Shown here in pieces: positions 46,109 through 56,540 of a stretch of 64,000 bases of DNA. This stretch comes from Budorcas taxicolor. Its lineage: Eukaryota > Chordata > Mammalia > Artiodactyla > Bovidae. The stretch is from contig NC_068912.1 in NCBI RefSeq assembly GCF_023091745.1, positions 71,225,067-71,289,066 of the forward strand, read 5' to 3'. The notes under the pieces are model-generated. The model had not been told where the DNA came from and did not search any database. It saw only the letters and a list, made by a program, of their open reading frames with translations. Position numbers and translations under genes: made by a program. Every line of letters begins with the position of its first letter. Position 1 is the stretch's first letter.

Positions 46109-46716
46109 TCTCTTCTTTCTTTCTTAGTTTCAGTATGCGCTGATTTTAGCTCTGACCTTCCTGCCATCCAAAGCAGTAAACTAAAAGTTCTTATCTGAAG
46201 AAAAGAAGCATACCTGTTCTGTTGAATAGTGCAGAACATTTAATTAAGAAGTAAAAATACTTTCTTATTGCAGAAAATTCTTATTGCACAAATTTTCTCC
46301 TTGGCATATTAGATGAGACATGGAATAGATCAAGCTTATTACAGTAATTATGCAAACAACCAAAAGCATGTCTCATATAGTAATGTTTACATAAGTAATG
46401 AAGATATATCTGTATAGGGTACAAGGAAATGTGGAGCCTACTGGAATGGAACAACTGGGGTAAAGCTGAAGTGTTCTAAGTTTCACACTTACGATTTACA
46501 CTTAAGTATGAACAGTTCTTTCAGTTTCACTGCCTTCAGTTTTTGTTTCAAATTTTGTTACCTTCAAGTGAGGTAAACCTAAAAGAAAAACAATGGTGAA
46601 AGAAACCTGATTAGTTAAAAAGAGCAAATTGCAGCTATTTAGTAGTCAAGTAGAAAGATGAGTTACAGTTATGATCAGGAAGGAAATTATACTATTTTTG
46701 ACTATGCAACTAAATG
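46109..46716. other. Unassigned sequence
   Basis: No family or gene recognised. Confidence 0.5.
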
Positions 46717-46936
46717 GGGCTTCACAGGTAGCTCAGCGGTAAAGAATCTGCCTGCAATGCAGGAGCCACAGGAGATGTAGGTTCGATCCCTGGGTTGGGA
46801 AGATCCGCTGCAGAAGGAAATGGTAACACACTCTAGTGTTCTTGCCTGGACAATCCCATAGACAGAGGAAACTGGCAGGCTGCAGTCCAAAGGGTCGTAA
46901 AGAGTTGGACATGACTGAAACAACTTAGCACATATG
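46717..46936 (+). mobile_element. Bov-tA SINE with consensus B box
   Basis: Head GGCTTCACAGGTAGCTCAGCGG, B box GGTTCGATCCC (46780-46790), body and an ACAACTTAGCACATATGCAC end. Confidence 0.92.
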
Positions 46937-47021
46937 CACCTACAAATGTGTGTCAAGTTGCAGGACATGGTATTGGCCACTGAGGCGTATTTCTACTCCC
47001 AACATTAAAAGAGTAAGAATC

Positions 47022-47112
47022 GTGCTGTTGTTGCTGTTCAGTCGCCAAGTTGTGTCCGACTCTGCGCAACTCCTTGAACTGCAGCATGCCAGGTTTCCCT
47101 GTCCTTCACCAT
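47022..47112 (-). mobile_element. BovB 3' fragment, older subfamily
   Basis: GTTGTTGCTGTTCAGTCGCC, AAGTTGTGTCCGACTCTGCG and CCAGGTTTCCCTGTCCTTCACC. It shares the TGTTGCTGTTCAGT-type tail with 30402-31042. Confidence 0.85.
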
Positions 47113-47463
47113 CGAATTGGGCCATATGAAATTGCCAATATTCAATTATCATATTACTTACTAAAATAGAAATTTCATATGATTCAAATTAATAATTCAG
47201 TTCATATGGTTGAGAGAAAGTTATCAGAATCACGATAGGGAAAGTATAAAGGACAAAGTTGATGATGATGCCAGGATGAAGACAAATATATGTACAGAAG
47301 ACAAGATATGTATAGAAAAAAGAACAACCGAAGGATAATAGCTGAATTCCTTGGGATTCCCTCAGAAATGATTCATAGTTAGTCAGACTGGGTATGTATC
47401 TAATTTCATTGTTTAATCTTAGACCGAATGTGAGCAATTCTGTGATACACTCAGTTCATGTTC

Positions 47464-47529
47464 ATATATATATATATGTATATATACATATATATACATA
47501 TACATATACATATATATTATACATATAAC

Positions 47530-47564
<35 letters not shown>
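47464..47564. repeat. Compound (TA)n/(TACA)n microsatellite
   Basis: Alternating TATATA and TACATA units with a 29-base pure AT core at 47534-47564; another short (AT)n is at 47642-47653. Confidence 0.9.
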
Positions 47565-47569
<5 letters not shown>

Positions 47570-47974
47570 TTCTGGAACAGAGGGAAAATGCTCCCCAGGA
47601 GTACAGTAATGTATGATGTTATTTGAACAAGTGAGCAAAAGATATATATATATGTGTAGTAAAAATATGAAGACTAGTTTGTTAAACACAAATGAAACTC
47701 TAGAACTGAACTAATTGATGCAAAAATGTTTCCCAATAAATAAATGCAAAAAAGGTGTAAGGTATTACACAGAACATTATATTATTTATCCGAAAAAGAG
47801 ATAATAAGTGGGTGTATTCACAGAAGTTATTTTTGGAACGATAATAATCTCTGTGAGTACTTTTGGAGAATGAATTCAGAGATTAAGTTGAGAAAAGTTT
47901 TTATTTTTCATCATATGTTATATTTTTTAAGGGATGAGCTTAATAGGATAGTTATAATTTTATTCTACTTATTC

Positions 47975-48302
47975 TTTATTTTTGGCCATGCTGGATCTTT
48001 GTTGCTGTGCAGATTTTTCTTTAGTTGCAGCAGGTGGAGAGTACTGTCTAGTTGCAATGTACAAGGTTCTCAGTTTGGTCGCTTCTCTTGTGCAGCAGAG
48101 GCTGTAGGGCACGTGGGCTTCAGTCGCTGCAGCAGTGGGCTCAGTAGTTACAGCTCTTGGGCTCTAGAGAGCAGGCTCACAGTTTTGGCACAGGGGGCTT
48201 AGTTGCTTTGTGGCATGTGGGATTTTCCTGAATCAGGGATAGAACTCATGTCTCCTGCATTGGCAGGTGGATTCTTTACCACTGAGCAACCAGAGAAGCC
48301 CT
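47975..48302 (-). mobile_element. CHR-1-type tRNA-Glu SINE
   Basis: Reverse sense: TTTTTGGCCATGCTGGATCTTTG, TTTAGTTGCAGCAGGTGGAG, GTTGCTTTGTGGCATGTGGGA, then head CAGGGATAGAACTCATGTCTCC and GGATTCTTTACCACTGAGCAACC. This is the long CHR layout. Confidence 0.88.
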
Positions 48303-49289
48303 TATATGACACTTTTACAGCTATTTTTGTCATGTGTGGGTTTACTTTTGAAGTGGATATTAATTTAGTTTTTTAGAAAGTATAATAATACATTGCATTT
48401 TAAATTATATATGAATATACAAAGAACCACATATGTGGGCAATGTATATTACAGTATCCATATATGTTATGAAACATTATTGTGACTATTGATGCAGTTA
48501 CAGCAAGACTATGTCTTAGAGGCTTTTTAACTCAAATAATAAGTATTTCTTCTAAATATTGATGTGAAGGAAGATCTAAATATAGATGTATTAGGAAGAC
48601 AGAATCTTGGCTTGGCAGCCAAACCCCAGAGAAACAGTGCGATGATAACATAGCTGGGACTTTCACAGACTAGAAGGAGGTTAAGTTATGGAAATGTTGA
48701 TCCAAATCCAAAACAGCTCTAGCAATTGCATGATGTTTATTGTCTATTTAGTAGCTGAAATGTATTAATTTCTATTGGCAACTACTGAGATTCATCTACT
48801 TACTCCATTACAGAGAAAATATGATTGATTTGGGTAATCCTGCTGTTGGCAACACCTTATAGGCCTTTGTATAACATGTAATTTGACATCTTCCCTTCCT
48901 TCCCTGCCTACTGCCTGTGGTCTAGAGTTGTGTCAGGTTGGACAGATCACATCACACTAGACCAGCCGAGAGGCACATATTATGGGAAGTTTGTTAAAAG
49001 GGTTTGTAGGTTTGGAAAGTTCTGTCTTGACTATCCATGTAGGATATACTATACTTCAGGGGAAAAAAATTTAATTTTCCTATCTTTCAAGGCATTCAGT
49101 GAATGAAAACCTATCAGTTCTTAACATCTAATGCTGATTATTCTATGAATTTTGAACGCTGGATTAATGTTCTCCTATGTTCAGAACATACACAAGTCAT
49201 CTACTTGTTAAAGCAAGCTACCATACTCTTTTTAAAAAAGTTATTATGTAATATTTGATATATACAAATATGTATAAGAATGTTACGTA

Positions 49290-49290
<1 letters not shown>
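48303..49290. other. Unassigned sequence
   Basis: No recognisable gene or repeat. Confidence 0.5.

Positions 49291-49293
<3 letters not shown>

Positions 49294-49340
<47 letters not shown>
49294..49340 (+). repeat. (TG)n microsatellite
   Basis: About 23 uninterrupted TG units, just upstream of a Bov-tA. Confidence 0.95.
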
Positions 49341-49342
<2 letters not shown>

Positions 49343-49346
49343 CTAT

Positions 49347-49557
49347 AATATGGACTTTCCAGGTAGTGCAGTGGTAGAGTCACCTCTCAATTTAGGAGAC
49401 TCAGGTTCGATCCCTGGATTGGCAATATCCCCTGGAGTAGGAAGTGGCAAACCACTCTAGTATTCTTGCCTGAAAACTTCCAAGGACAGAGAAGACTGAT
49501 GGGCTGCAGTCCATGGGGTCACAAAGAGGTGGACATAACTGAGTGCAAACATACATA
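49347..49557 (+). mobile_element. Bov-tA SINE with consensus B box
   Basis: Head GACTTTCCAGGTAGTGCAGTGG, B box GGTTCGATCCC (49404-49414), body AACCACTCTAGTATTCTTGCC, tail ACATACATACACATACAT. Confidence 0.92.
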
Positions 49558-49789
49558 CACATACATATGAAATTGTAAATTATGAAGTATAATAATGAAA
49601 GCAGAAATGGTTCTAGCTTTCTACTTAATAAATAGATCAAGCCAATATTGTTTCAGTTTCTTATACATACTTCCTTCAATGCATCTCTCTCATTCACACA
49701 AATAATTCTTATTCTAAATTTTTAGTTTGCCATATACTTGTTTATAGACTTTAATCATATATATAGACAATTACTAAACAAAATATTTT

Positions 49790-50720
49790 TCAATATTGGC
49801 AGTTTTTGAAATTCGTCAAAATGATACCTCAGTATGTGAAGCCTTTGTTATGAACTCAACTTATCACCCTCAAAAATTCATCCATGTTGATGCATGAACC
49901 TATTATTCATTGATTCTCCATTTGCATGGATTAATTTATTGTATGAATCTACCTCAAATTATCCACTCAATTTCCTTTTGAAAGATATTTGGATTGGTTC
50001 TAGGATTTTGCTATTTTGAATAATACTATTAAAAACATTCTAGTGATTGTTTACTAATTAAAAATTCAAAAATTTCTCCAGAATATATCCACAGAAATGG
50101 AATCATTGCTTATAGCATATATCATAGTAAGAAATTATGCCAAATGTTTTCAACTGTGTTTAGGTGAGTTATGCTCTTAATAGCAGTGTTCTTCCTCCAG
50201 TCTTATCTGCTAAGGGGCTCAGTCGTGTCCGACTCTTTGAGACCCATGGACTGTAGCCCGCCGGGCTCCTCTGTCCACGGGGATTCTCCAGGCAAGAATA
50301 CTGGAGTGAGTAGTTTATCCCTTCTCCAGGGCAACTTTCTGACCCAGGAACTGCACTGGAGTCTGCATCGCAGGTGAATTCTTTATCAGCTGAGTTATCC
50401 GGGAAGCCACTCCAGTCTTATAGACACTTGATTTTGTCAAAATTGTTTACTGACCTGCTAAGTGTAAAAGGTATCTCATTGCAGGCTTAAGATTCATTTT
50501 CATGTTTCTCACAAGGTCCTTTTAAAGATTATTGCTTCATTAATGTTTCTTCTTATAGTAAATACCTATTTAGGTATTTTCTCTACTTTAATTGTATTAT
50601 TTAACATTTTTGTAAATCCTTAATATATAATAGATAATAATGCTTCATCAAATTTTTCATGGTACAAATATCTCTTTACAATCTTTGACTTATCTTATTA
50701 TGAACAAATGTTAATAGAGT
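49790..50720 (-). mobile_element. Old L1-type LINE 3' region, split by a SINE
   Basis: GGTATCTCATTGCAGGCTTAAGATTCATTTTC, GTAAATCCTTAATATATAATAG and AATATCTCTTTACAATCTTTGACTTATC follow reverse-sense L1 3' UTR order. The part before 50195 (ATGGAATCATTGCTTATAGCA, CCAAATGTTTTCAACTG) fits the same element. Confidence 0.6.
50211..50409 (-). mobile_element. Bov-tA SINE
   Basis: CTCAGTCGTGTCCGACTCTTTGAG to GAATTCTTTATCAGCTGAG; CTCCAGTCTTAT at 50195-50206 and 50410-50421 is a 12-bp target duplication. Confidence 0.93.
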
Positions 50721-51714
50721 GCTGTTAAAAATTTGTTTCAATGGAACCCACCAACCTCTCTGAAGTTCTAATATATGTTTCCATATGATTTGTGCTATTA
50801 TATTTTGCATTATAGATGCTAACTATTGTGCTGTGTATATTTGAAGTCATTTTTATGATACACAATAAAATTCAAAATTCAGTTTTTAATATAAGTAGCA
50901 AAAATTAAAGATAGTCACCAAAGTAGAGCTTACTTTAGGGTCACAGTTAAATATTTTAGACTATAGTGGTTTTAAAGGAATGAATTGTTTAACATAGCAT
51001 TACAAAATAAAGCCTTATCATTATCTTTTTATATGGGCTTTATCACATCTATCAAACCATTTCCACATATTATTTGTAAAAATAAAAATGGTATCTATTA
51101 TCTGTGGCAATCAGTATGTCTGTCATTACTATTTAGTGAACAAAAAAGCAACAGAATTATGCCAAACAGAAATAATGTATCAGTTCATTATTCTATGTGA
51201 TTAAAATAAAAACAGTCACCCTGAAAATATCCCATAAATTGATCAAAATATACACTTACATGAAAGTGAAAAGAGAGTTTCTCTTCATTGCATAAAGTAG
51301 AGCAACAGGCATGCTTTTTTTAAAGAGGATGTTTTACAAGATGGTGTCAAGAGGAAATACATATCTCTAAGGAGAGGACGGTAAAGCATGGTGGAGAAGA
51401 GTAGGAAAGTGCTTTAAAAATCAGTTCATGATGTTTCCCCAAATTGAAGAGCTGAGAACCTGCAAAGATAGTTCAGTTGAAAAATGGTGAATACACTTTG
51501 AAGATATGTTCTTTCCCTTCACTGCTGAAAAATAGCATTCCCAAGACTACTGCTGGAAGAGACGTCCAGCAATGCCTTTGTTTCTTAAGCCCAGAGAAGG
51601 ATGCTGGAGGTAGGAATAATCTCCTCTGAGCAATTATGTTGGCCCAAAATGAGTGCAAACAAAGGCAGCCAGAAAGGAAAACAGAAATTCAGGGCCTTAG
51701 GATAACAATACAAT
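50721..51714. other. Unassigned AT-rich sequence
   Basis: No gene or repeat family recognised. Confidence 0.5.
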
Positions 51715-51768
51715 CTAGCAACCATGAGAACATATCACTAAAATTGCAACCTTGCTTCTAAATAAGTA
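51715..51768 (+). repeat. 54-bp direct repeat, left copy
   Basis: TCTAGCAACCATGAGAACAT, then AAAATTGCAACCTTGCTTCT and AAATAAGTAC recurs, about 85% alike, at about 52518-52571. A shorter middle copy (TCTAACGACCATGAAAA) lies at 52150-52166. The copies bracket two SINE pairs. Confidence 0.85.
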
Positions 51769-51788
51769 CAATAGTGAAAAAATTAAAG

Positions 51789-51917
51789 TGTTAGTCACTC
51801 AGTTGTGTCCGACTCCTTTCAACCTCATGGACTGTAGCCTGCAAGGCTCCTCCATTCATGGGATTCTCCACGAAAGAATACTGGAGTGGGTTGCCACTTT
51901 CTTCTCCAGGGATTTTT
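51789..51917 (-). mobile_element. Bov-tA body, minus arm of inverted SINE pair
   Basis: TTAGTCACTCAGTTGTGTCC to TTGCCACTTTCTTCTCCAGG in reverse complement. The opposite-strand copy follows at 51972. Confidence 0.88.
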
Positions 51918-51971
51918 ATGCTAAGGTCCTGCATTTCTGTTTTCCTTTCTGGCTGCTTTTTGCAGTACAGT

Positions 51972-52136
51972 AGACCTGGGCTCCATCCCTGAATCAGGAA
52001 GATCCCTTGGAGAAGGAAATGACTGCCCACTCCAGTATTCTTGCCTGGAGAATCCCATGGACAGAGGAGCCTAGCAAGCTACAGTCCTTGGGGTCGCCAA
52101 GAGTTGAACACGACCGAGAGACTAAGCACAGCACAG
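51972..52136 (+). mobile_element. Bov-tA, plus arm of inverted SINE pair
   Basis: GGCTCCATCCCTGAATCAGG to GAACACGACCGAGAGACTAAGC. With 51789-51917 it can form a hairpin with arms near 125 bp. Confidence 0.88.
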
Positions 52137-52171
52137 CATAAAAATATGATCTAACGACCATGAAAAGTGAT

Positions 52172-52299
52172 GTGAAAATGAAGTCTCTCAGTCATGTCCG
52201 ACTCTTTGCGACCCCATGGACTGTAACTTATCAGGCTCATCTGTCCATGGAATTTTCCAGGCAATAGTACTGGAGTGGATTACCGTTTCCTTCTCCAGG
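52172..52299 (-). mobile_element. Bov-tA body, minus arm of second inverted pair
   Basis: GAAGTCTCTCAGTCATGTCC to GTTTCCTTCTCCAGG, then an abrupt switch to plus orientation. Confidence 0.88.
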
Positions 52300-52490
52300 C
52301 CACCAGGGAAGCTGGTAAAAGAATCTGCCTGCAGTGTAGGAGACCTGGGTTCGATCCCTGGGTTTGGAAGATCCTCTGGAGAAGGGAATTGCAATCCACT
52401 CCAGTATTTTGGCCTGGAGAATTCCATGGACTGTATAGTCCAAGGGGTTGCAAAGAGTCAGGCACGACTGAGCGACTTTGACTTCCCTTC
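52300..52490 (+). mobile_element. Bov-tA SINE, plus arm, consensus B box
   Basis: CCACCAGGGAAGCTGGTAAAAG, B box GGTTCGATCCC (52348-52358), body and GGCACGACTGAGCGACTTTG end. The head starts in CCACCAGGGAAGC, which is itself the reverse complement of a SINE head, so the junction looks rearranged. Confidence 0.85.
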
Positions 52491-52517
52491 AATCATCTCT
52501 GGGCATGGCTGCTCAGC

Positions 52518-52571
52518 CACTAAACGACCATGAAAACATGTCATTAAAATTGCAAACTTGCTCTCAAATAA
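52518..52571 (+). repeat. 54-bp direct repeat, right copy
   Basis: CCACTAAACGACCATGAAAACATG, then AAAATTGCAAACTTGCTCTC and AAATAAG; partner of 51715-51768. It ends at the TA that borders the Tigger element. Confidence 0.85.
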
Positions 52572-52814
52572 GTACAAGTCCCTTGGAATCCCCAGGGGAT
52601 GGATTCTAGGACCCCTGCAGATACTGAAATCTGCAGAGGTTCAAGTTTTTTATGTGAAATGGTGTTACATTTATGTATAACCTATGAATCATCTCTAGAT
52701 TACTTATAATAACCTAATACAATGCAATGCTACATAAATAGTTTTTATACTGTGTTGTTTAGGGAATAATGACCAGAAAGATCTTTATGTGTTTAATACA
52801 GATACAAGGATCTT

Positions 52815-53167
52815 TTTTAAAATAATTTATTTATTTATTAATTTACTAATTTTTGGTTGGGCTGGGTCTTTGTTGCTGCACATGGGCCTTGTCTAGTTGC
52901 AGTGAGCAGGGGCTACTCTTTGTTGCAGTGTTAGATCTTCTCATTGTGGTGGCTTCTTTTGCTGTGGAGCATACACTCTAGGCACATGGCTTTGGTAGTT
53001 GCAGCAGGTGGACTCAGTAGTTTCAGTTTTGGGGCCCTAGAGTATGGGCTTAGTGGTTGTGGCACATGGGTTTAATTGCCTTGCAGCAAGTGAAATATTC
53101 TGGAGCAGGGATTGAACCTATGTAACTGCATTGGCAGGCAGATTCTTATCCACTGTGCTATACTGTG
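52815..53167 (-). mobile_element. CHR-1-type SINE inserted in the Tigger
   Basis: TTTATTTATTTATTAATTTAC tail, GGGCTGGGTCTTTGTTGCTGC, GTTGCAGCAGGTGGACTCAGTAG, head GCAGGGATTGAACC and GATTCTTATCCACTGTGC. AGATACAAGGATCTT at 52800-52814 and AGATGCAAGGATCTT at 53803-53817 bracket the whole stack. Confidence 0.85.
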
Positions 53168-53441
53168 GAGAAGGCAATGGCAACCCACTCCAGTACTCTT
53201 GCCTGGAAAATCCCATGGACGAAGGAGCCTGGTGGGCTGCAGTCCATGGGGTCGCTAAAAGTCGAGCACGACTGAGCGACTTCACTTTCACTTTTCACTT
53301 TCATGCATTGGAGAAGGGAATGGCAACCCACTCCAGTGTTCTTGCCTGGAGAATCCCAGGGACAGCGGAGCCTCATGGGCTGCCATCTATTGGGTCACAC
53401 AGAGTCGGACATGACTGAAGTGACTTAGCAGCAGCTTAGCA
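53168..53441 (+). mobile_element. Bov-A2 SINE, young
   Basis: Two Bov-A monomers (GCAATGGCAACCCACTCCAG twice) with an AGCAGCAGCTTAGCA tail, flanked by GCTATACTGTG at 53157-53167 and 53442-53452. It lands at the head of the CHR-1 SINE. Confidence 0.95.
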
Positions 53442-53452
53442 GCTATACTGTG

Positions 53453-53655
53453 CTTAGTCGCTCAGTCGTGTCTGACTCTCTCTGACCCCCATGGATTATA
53501 GCCCGCCAGGCTCCTCTGTCCATGGGGATTCTCCAAGCAAGAATACTGGAGTGGGTTGCCATGCCCTCCCTGAGGGGATCTTCCCAACCCAGAGATCAAA
53601 CCCTGGTCTCCTGCATTGCAGGTGGATTCTTTACCATCTGAGCCACCAGGCAAGC
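53453..53655 (-). mobile_element. Bov-tA SINE
   Basis: TTAGTCGCTCAGTCGTGTCTGACTC to GGTGGATTCTTTACCATCTGAGCCACCAGG in reverse complement; complete. Confidence 0.92.
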
Positions 53656-53778
53656 TCAAGATACTGGAGTGGGTAGCCTATTCCTCTTCCGGGGAACTTC
53701 CTGACCCAGGAATGGAACTGGGGTCTCCTGCATTGCAGGTCGATTCTTTCCCAGCTGTGCTACCTGGGAAGCCCCATC
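53656..53778 (-). mobile_element. Bov-tA head and partial body
   Basis: AGATACTGGAGTGGGTAGCC, GACCCAGGAATGGAACTGGGGTCTCC, GATTCTTTCCCAGCTGTGC. The 3' body is missing. It is the outermost remnant of the stack on the right. Confidence 0.85.
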
Positions 53779-54001
53779 CACGGTATCACCTGGGCAGTCC
53801 AAAGATGCAAGGATCTTGTAGGCCTAACTACACAGAGCATGTCAGCAAGAGCAAAATGTTTTCTTTAATTCTTTCAACACTTACAGTTGACTTTCCTTTA
53901 ATGACTGGAAGGGGAAATAAATAGAATAAAACATGGAATAATTAAAATACAAGTACATATAAAAACATAAATGAAGAAAATATAAATTCATTATCTCTCT
54001 C

Positions 54002-54032
54002 TCACACACAGACACACAGACACACACACACA
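54002..54032 (+). repeat. (CA)n-rich microsatellite
   Basis: CACACACAGACACACAGACACACACACACA, imperfect. Confidence 0.85.
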
Positions 54033-54179
54033 AACTGCTAACACCAAAACTCTGGCTCTTCTCTCTTGATAACTCTCGGACAATGATGTTGATGGCAATG
54101 ATGACTGTCATATGGTACCTAGAGTGATGATATGGTGTGTGGCACTAAAGGGAAGTGTGAGACACCAGGCTAACCTGAA

Positions 54180-55890
54180 CCTTCTGACAGGATGTCAGAG
54201 GAATTACCTATGTTTGAAGAACTGGGTTTTGATTGCAGACATTGATGCTTTGGAGAAGGATCAATAATACTAATGTCAGGATCTGTGGAGGTTGAAGGCA
54301 GAGGATCTTCAAGGTTGAAGAGCAAGGCCTCACAATTGCAGATGCATTAGTGAAGAACATCATTATAAGTAGCTCTTTCTTTTTCTTTGCATCCTCAGAT
54401 ACATTTTGCATTGAGATGTTATTATCTCTCAGGTGACACAGAGGATTCTTTCCATAGAAGGATCATACTCAAGATAATATCCTTTAATTTCTGCACTAAT
54501 TTAAAAACTGCTGAAAATTTTTCAAGTGCCCACATTGATGGCTCTGCCTCCTGTAAACCTTAATTATCATCATCATCATCATCTGCAAAGGACTTCAGTG
54601 GATCTTCAAGCTCCTCATTGGTAAGCGTTCCTCTCTGCTCTTCTGTGAGTTCCTTGACATTGTCCTCAGTTGTGTCAGAGAAGCCTTCTTTAGCAACTTC
54701 CCTTGCAACCTTCAAGATCTTCTTGACTTCTGCATCCATAGTGGGGAATGCCCTGGAATCAATGACTATTTAGCTCTGTAAGACTTTCAACACACATTGA
54801 CTGTCTTGGGCTTGACAGCATCTATAACCTATGCCATAAGAAAATTGTACCTGCAATTGTGAAGTTTTTTCATAAATCCATGATGCTGCCATCAATGAGG
54901 TTAACATGAGGATAGGACAAACCCTCCCAAAGGTGAGGTAGATGTAAGTTGCCTTAACGCACTTGATTAAGTGTCTGCATCAGTTACATAGTGCTTAGAT
55001 GCAGGAACATCATTTCCATTTCTCTTTGGTGAAGCAGAGAGATTGGGAATGGCCAGGAACATTATTAATTATGAGGAGAACCTCAAATGTCAATCCATTT
55101 TCTCCAAGGCATTTCTTTACTTTGGGAACAAAGCACTGGTAGAACCTTTCTAAGAACAAGACATCCATCACCCAAGTCTGACTGTGGTGCCAGAACATGG
55201 GCAGGCAATTTTTGGTCTTGTTTTTAAGGGCCTGGGGATTGTTTTCTTGCTAGTGGAGGCCTGGCTTGATCATGTGAACTGCTATGTTGACACATAACAC
55301 CAGAGTAAGGAAAATTTTTCAGGCCTTGCATGCTGAGGTCTGTTTGGCACTCTTATGAATGTGCAACCATGTATCTTCTTCTGGAACAAGCCCTTTTCAT
55401 GACAACTGAAGGTGTGCTCTGGAAGGTAGCCTTACTCATGAGTTTCTGGAGCTTTTCTGGGAACACTGATTCTGCCTCAGTATCAGTCAATGCCACCTCA
55501 CCTGTGATCTGTAAATTCTTGGAGCTGTAAGAGCTAGCCAGTCATACTTTACAGTACTAGCTTTAAAGGCATTCCTCTGGTTCTCCTCAACACTTTCACA
55601 GCAGTGCTGATAGTGCTTTCTCAGGCATAATTTTGTCATCAGCAGGGATGTGCTTCTGTGATATGTCCTCTAGCCCCACATTTAATGCTTTCTCAGTCTT
55701 TGTAAGCACTTTATCACAAACCAGAGAGACCATTTTTGCCATTATAAGGGAAGCACTAACACTTCCATGAATTTCAACTTCCTTCTTTCTGCCTTCTCAC
55801 ACACATGGTCAATACATTCTTACCTCACAACCTACTTTGGCAAGCTGCGTGCCACTTCACAAAAGACTTAAGATTTTTATTTCCTTGTTG
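54180..55890 (-). pseudogene. Tigger/pogo transposase remnant (CENP-B-like, TIGD family)
   Basis: Such transposases have an N-terminal helix-turn-helix pair that binds the ends and a DDE catalytic core. Read on the minus strand, 55890 down: a start-like MSQQGNK near 55890, a DNA-binding segment (VGLEDISQKHIPADDKIM, about 55680-55610), ITGEVALTDTEAES (about 55510-55470), then a block like the first catalytic site where the Asp is His (HEKGLFQKK, about 55400). 55198-55010 holds FYQCFVPKVKKCLGENGLTFEVLLIINNVPGH; the DN of the usual DNAPGH reads NN. The acidic C-terminal tail (LTNEELEDPLKS; DDDDDD) ends near 54180. Several frameshifts and stops occur. A host TIGD-type gene copy is less likely because terminal repeats are present. 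Confidence 0.8.
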
Positions 55891-56196
55891 AGACATAGCA
55901 ATTTACCGGTTCCCTTTGACTTTGAGGGATTGCATGTTAGGATTCTTTTTTTCTCCCCAAAGAAACAAAGGGTGCCCACAACACAAGTAGCTCAAATAAC
56001 AAATGCAGGCGAGAGACTGAGAATCTGTGGAATATTAAGAGGCTACAGGCAGGGCATGCCTGCCTATGACATCATCTGCATGGACTCATTGTGCTGGGCA
56101 TGTAGCAAGTTCAAGTTTGGGAAGTTTCTGGATTTTTTTCAAATATTTTTAAAATATAAAAATATGGTTAAATCTATGGATACAGAGGGCCAATTA

Positions 56197-56540
56197 TTAC
56201 TTTTGCTGGTAAAAATAATCTTCTTCTATAACAGCAGATTTGCATGCTGAACAAATTTTTCAACAAATATATATATAGAAAGACAATAAATTTAAGCCTT
56301 CTCTGCTATCTATCCCCAGGTAGGTTGATGGAAAGTGATTGTCTCTTTAGTTGAGTAAGAGTGGGGAGCAGCAAGTCAAAAGTGGTGAGCAGAAGGGAGC
56401 CCTAGGTGCTACCCTATGGAGATGTGTTTTAATGCTTTCTCTGATGATTTTGCAGGGAATACTGTTCTCATTCCAGGTCCTTTAAGGACAGCCCCACGTT
56501 ATTGTGAGGGCTGTTTTTTTTTTTTTATTCCATATGTTCC
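56197..56540. other. Short unassigned interval
   Basis: TATATATA run near 56267, a T14 run at 56515-56526; no gene. Confidence 0.5.

Larger units (their letters stand above)
52575..56196 (-). mobile_element. Fossil pogo/Tigger DNA transposon with MER2-like ends
   Basis: The left end reads CAAGTCCCTTGGAATCCCCAGGG, then AATCATCTCTAGATTACTTATAATA and TTGTTTAGGGAATAATGACC, the sequence order of MER2-type (TcMar-Tigger) ends. The right end (about 56125-56196) closes with ATCTATGGATACAGAGGGCCAATTA, whose reverse complement pairs with the left end (GGCCCTCTGTATCC). A TA (52573-52574) lies at the left edge. Removing the SINE stack (52815-53802) leaves about 2.6 kb, the usual size of an autonomous Tigger. 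The strand is that of the transposase. Confidence 0.75.

Noticed and set aside
47462..47689. 75-codon Ile/Tyr-rich frame
   Set aside because: Encoded by the AT/TACA microsatellite.
54208..54411. Minus-strand 67-codon frame as a separate gene
   Set aside because: It is the out-of-frame C-terminal end of the Tigger transposase.
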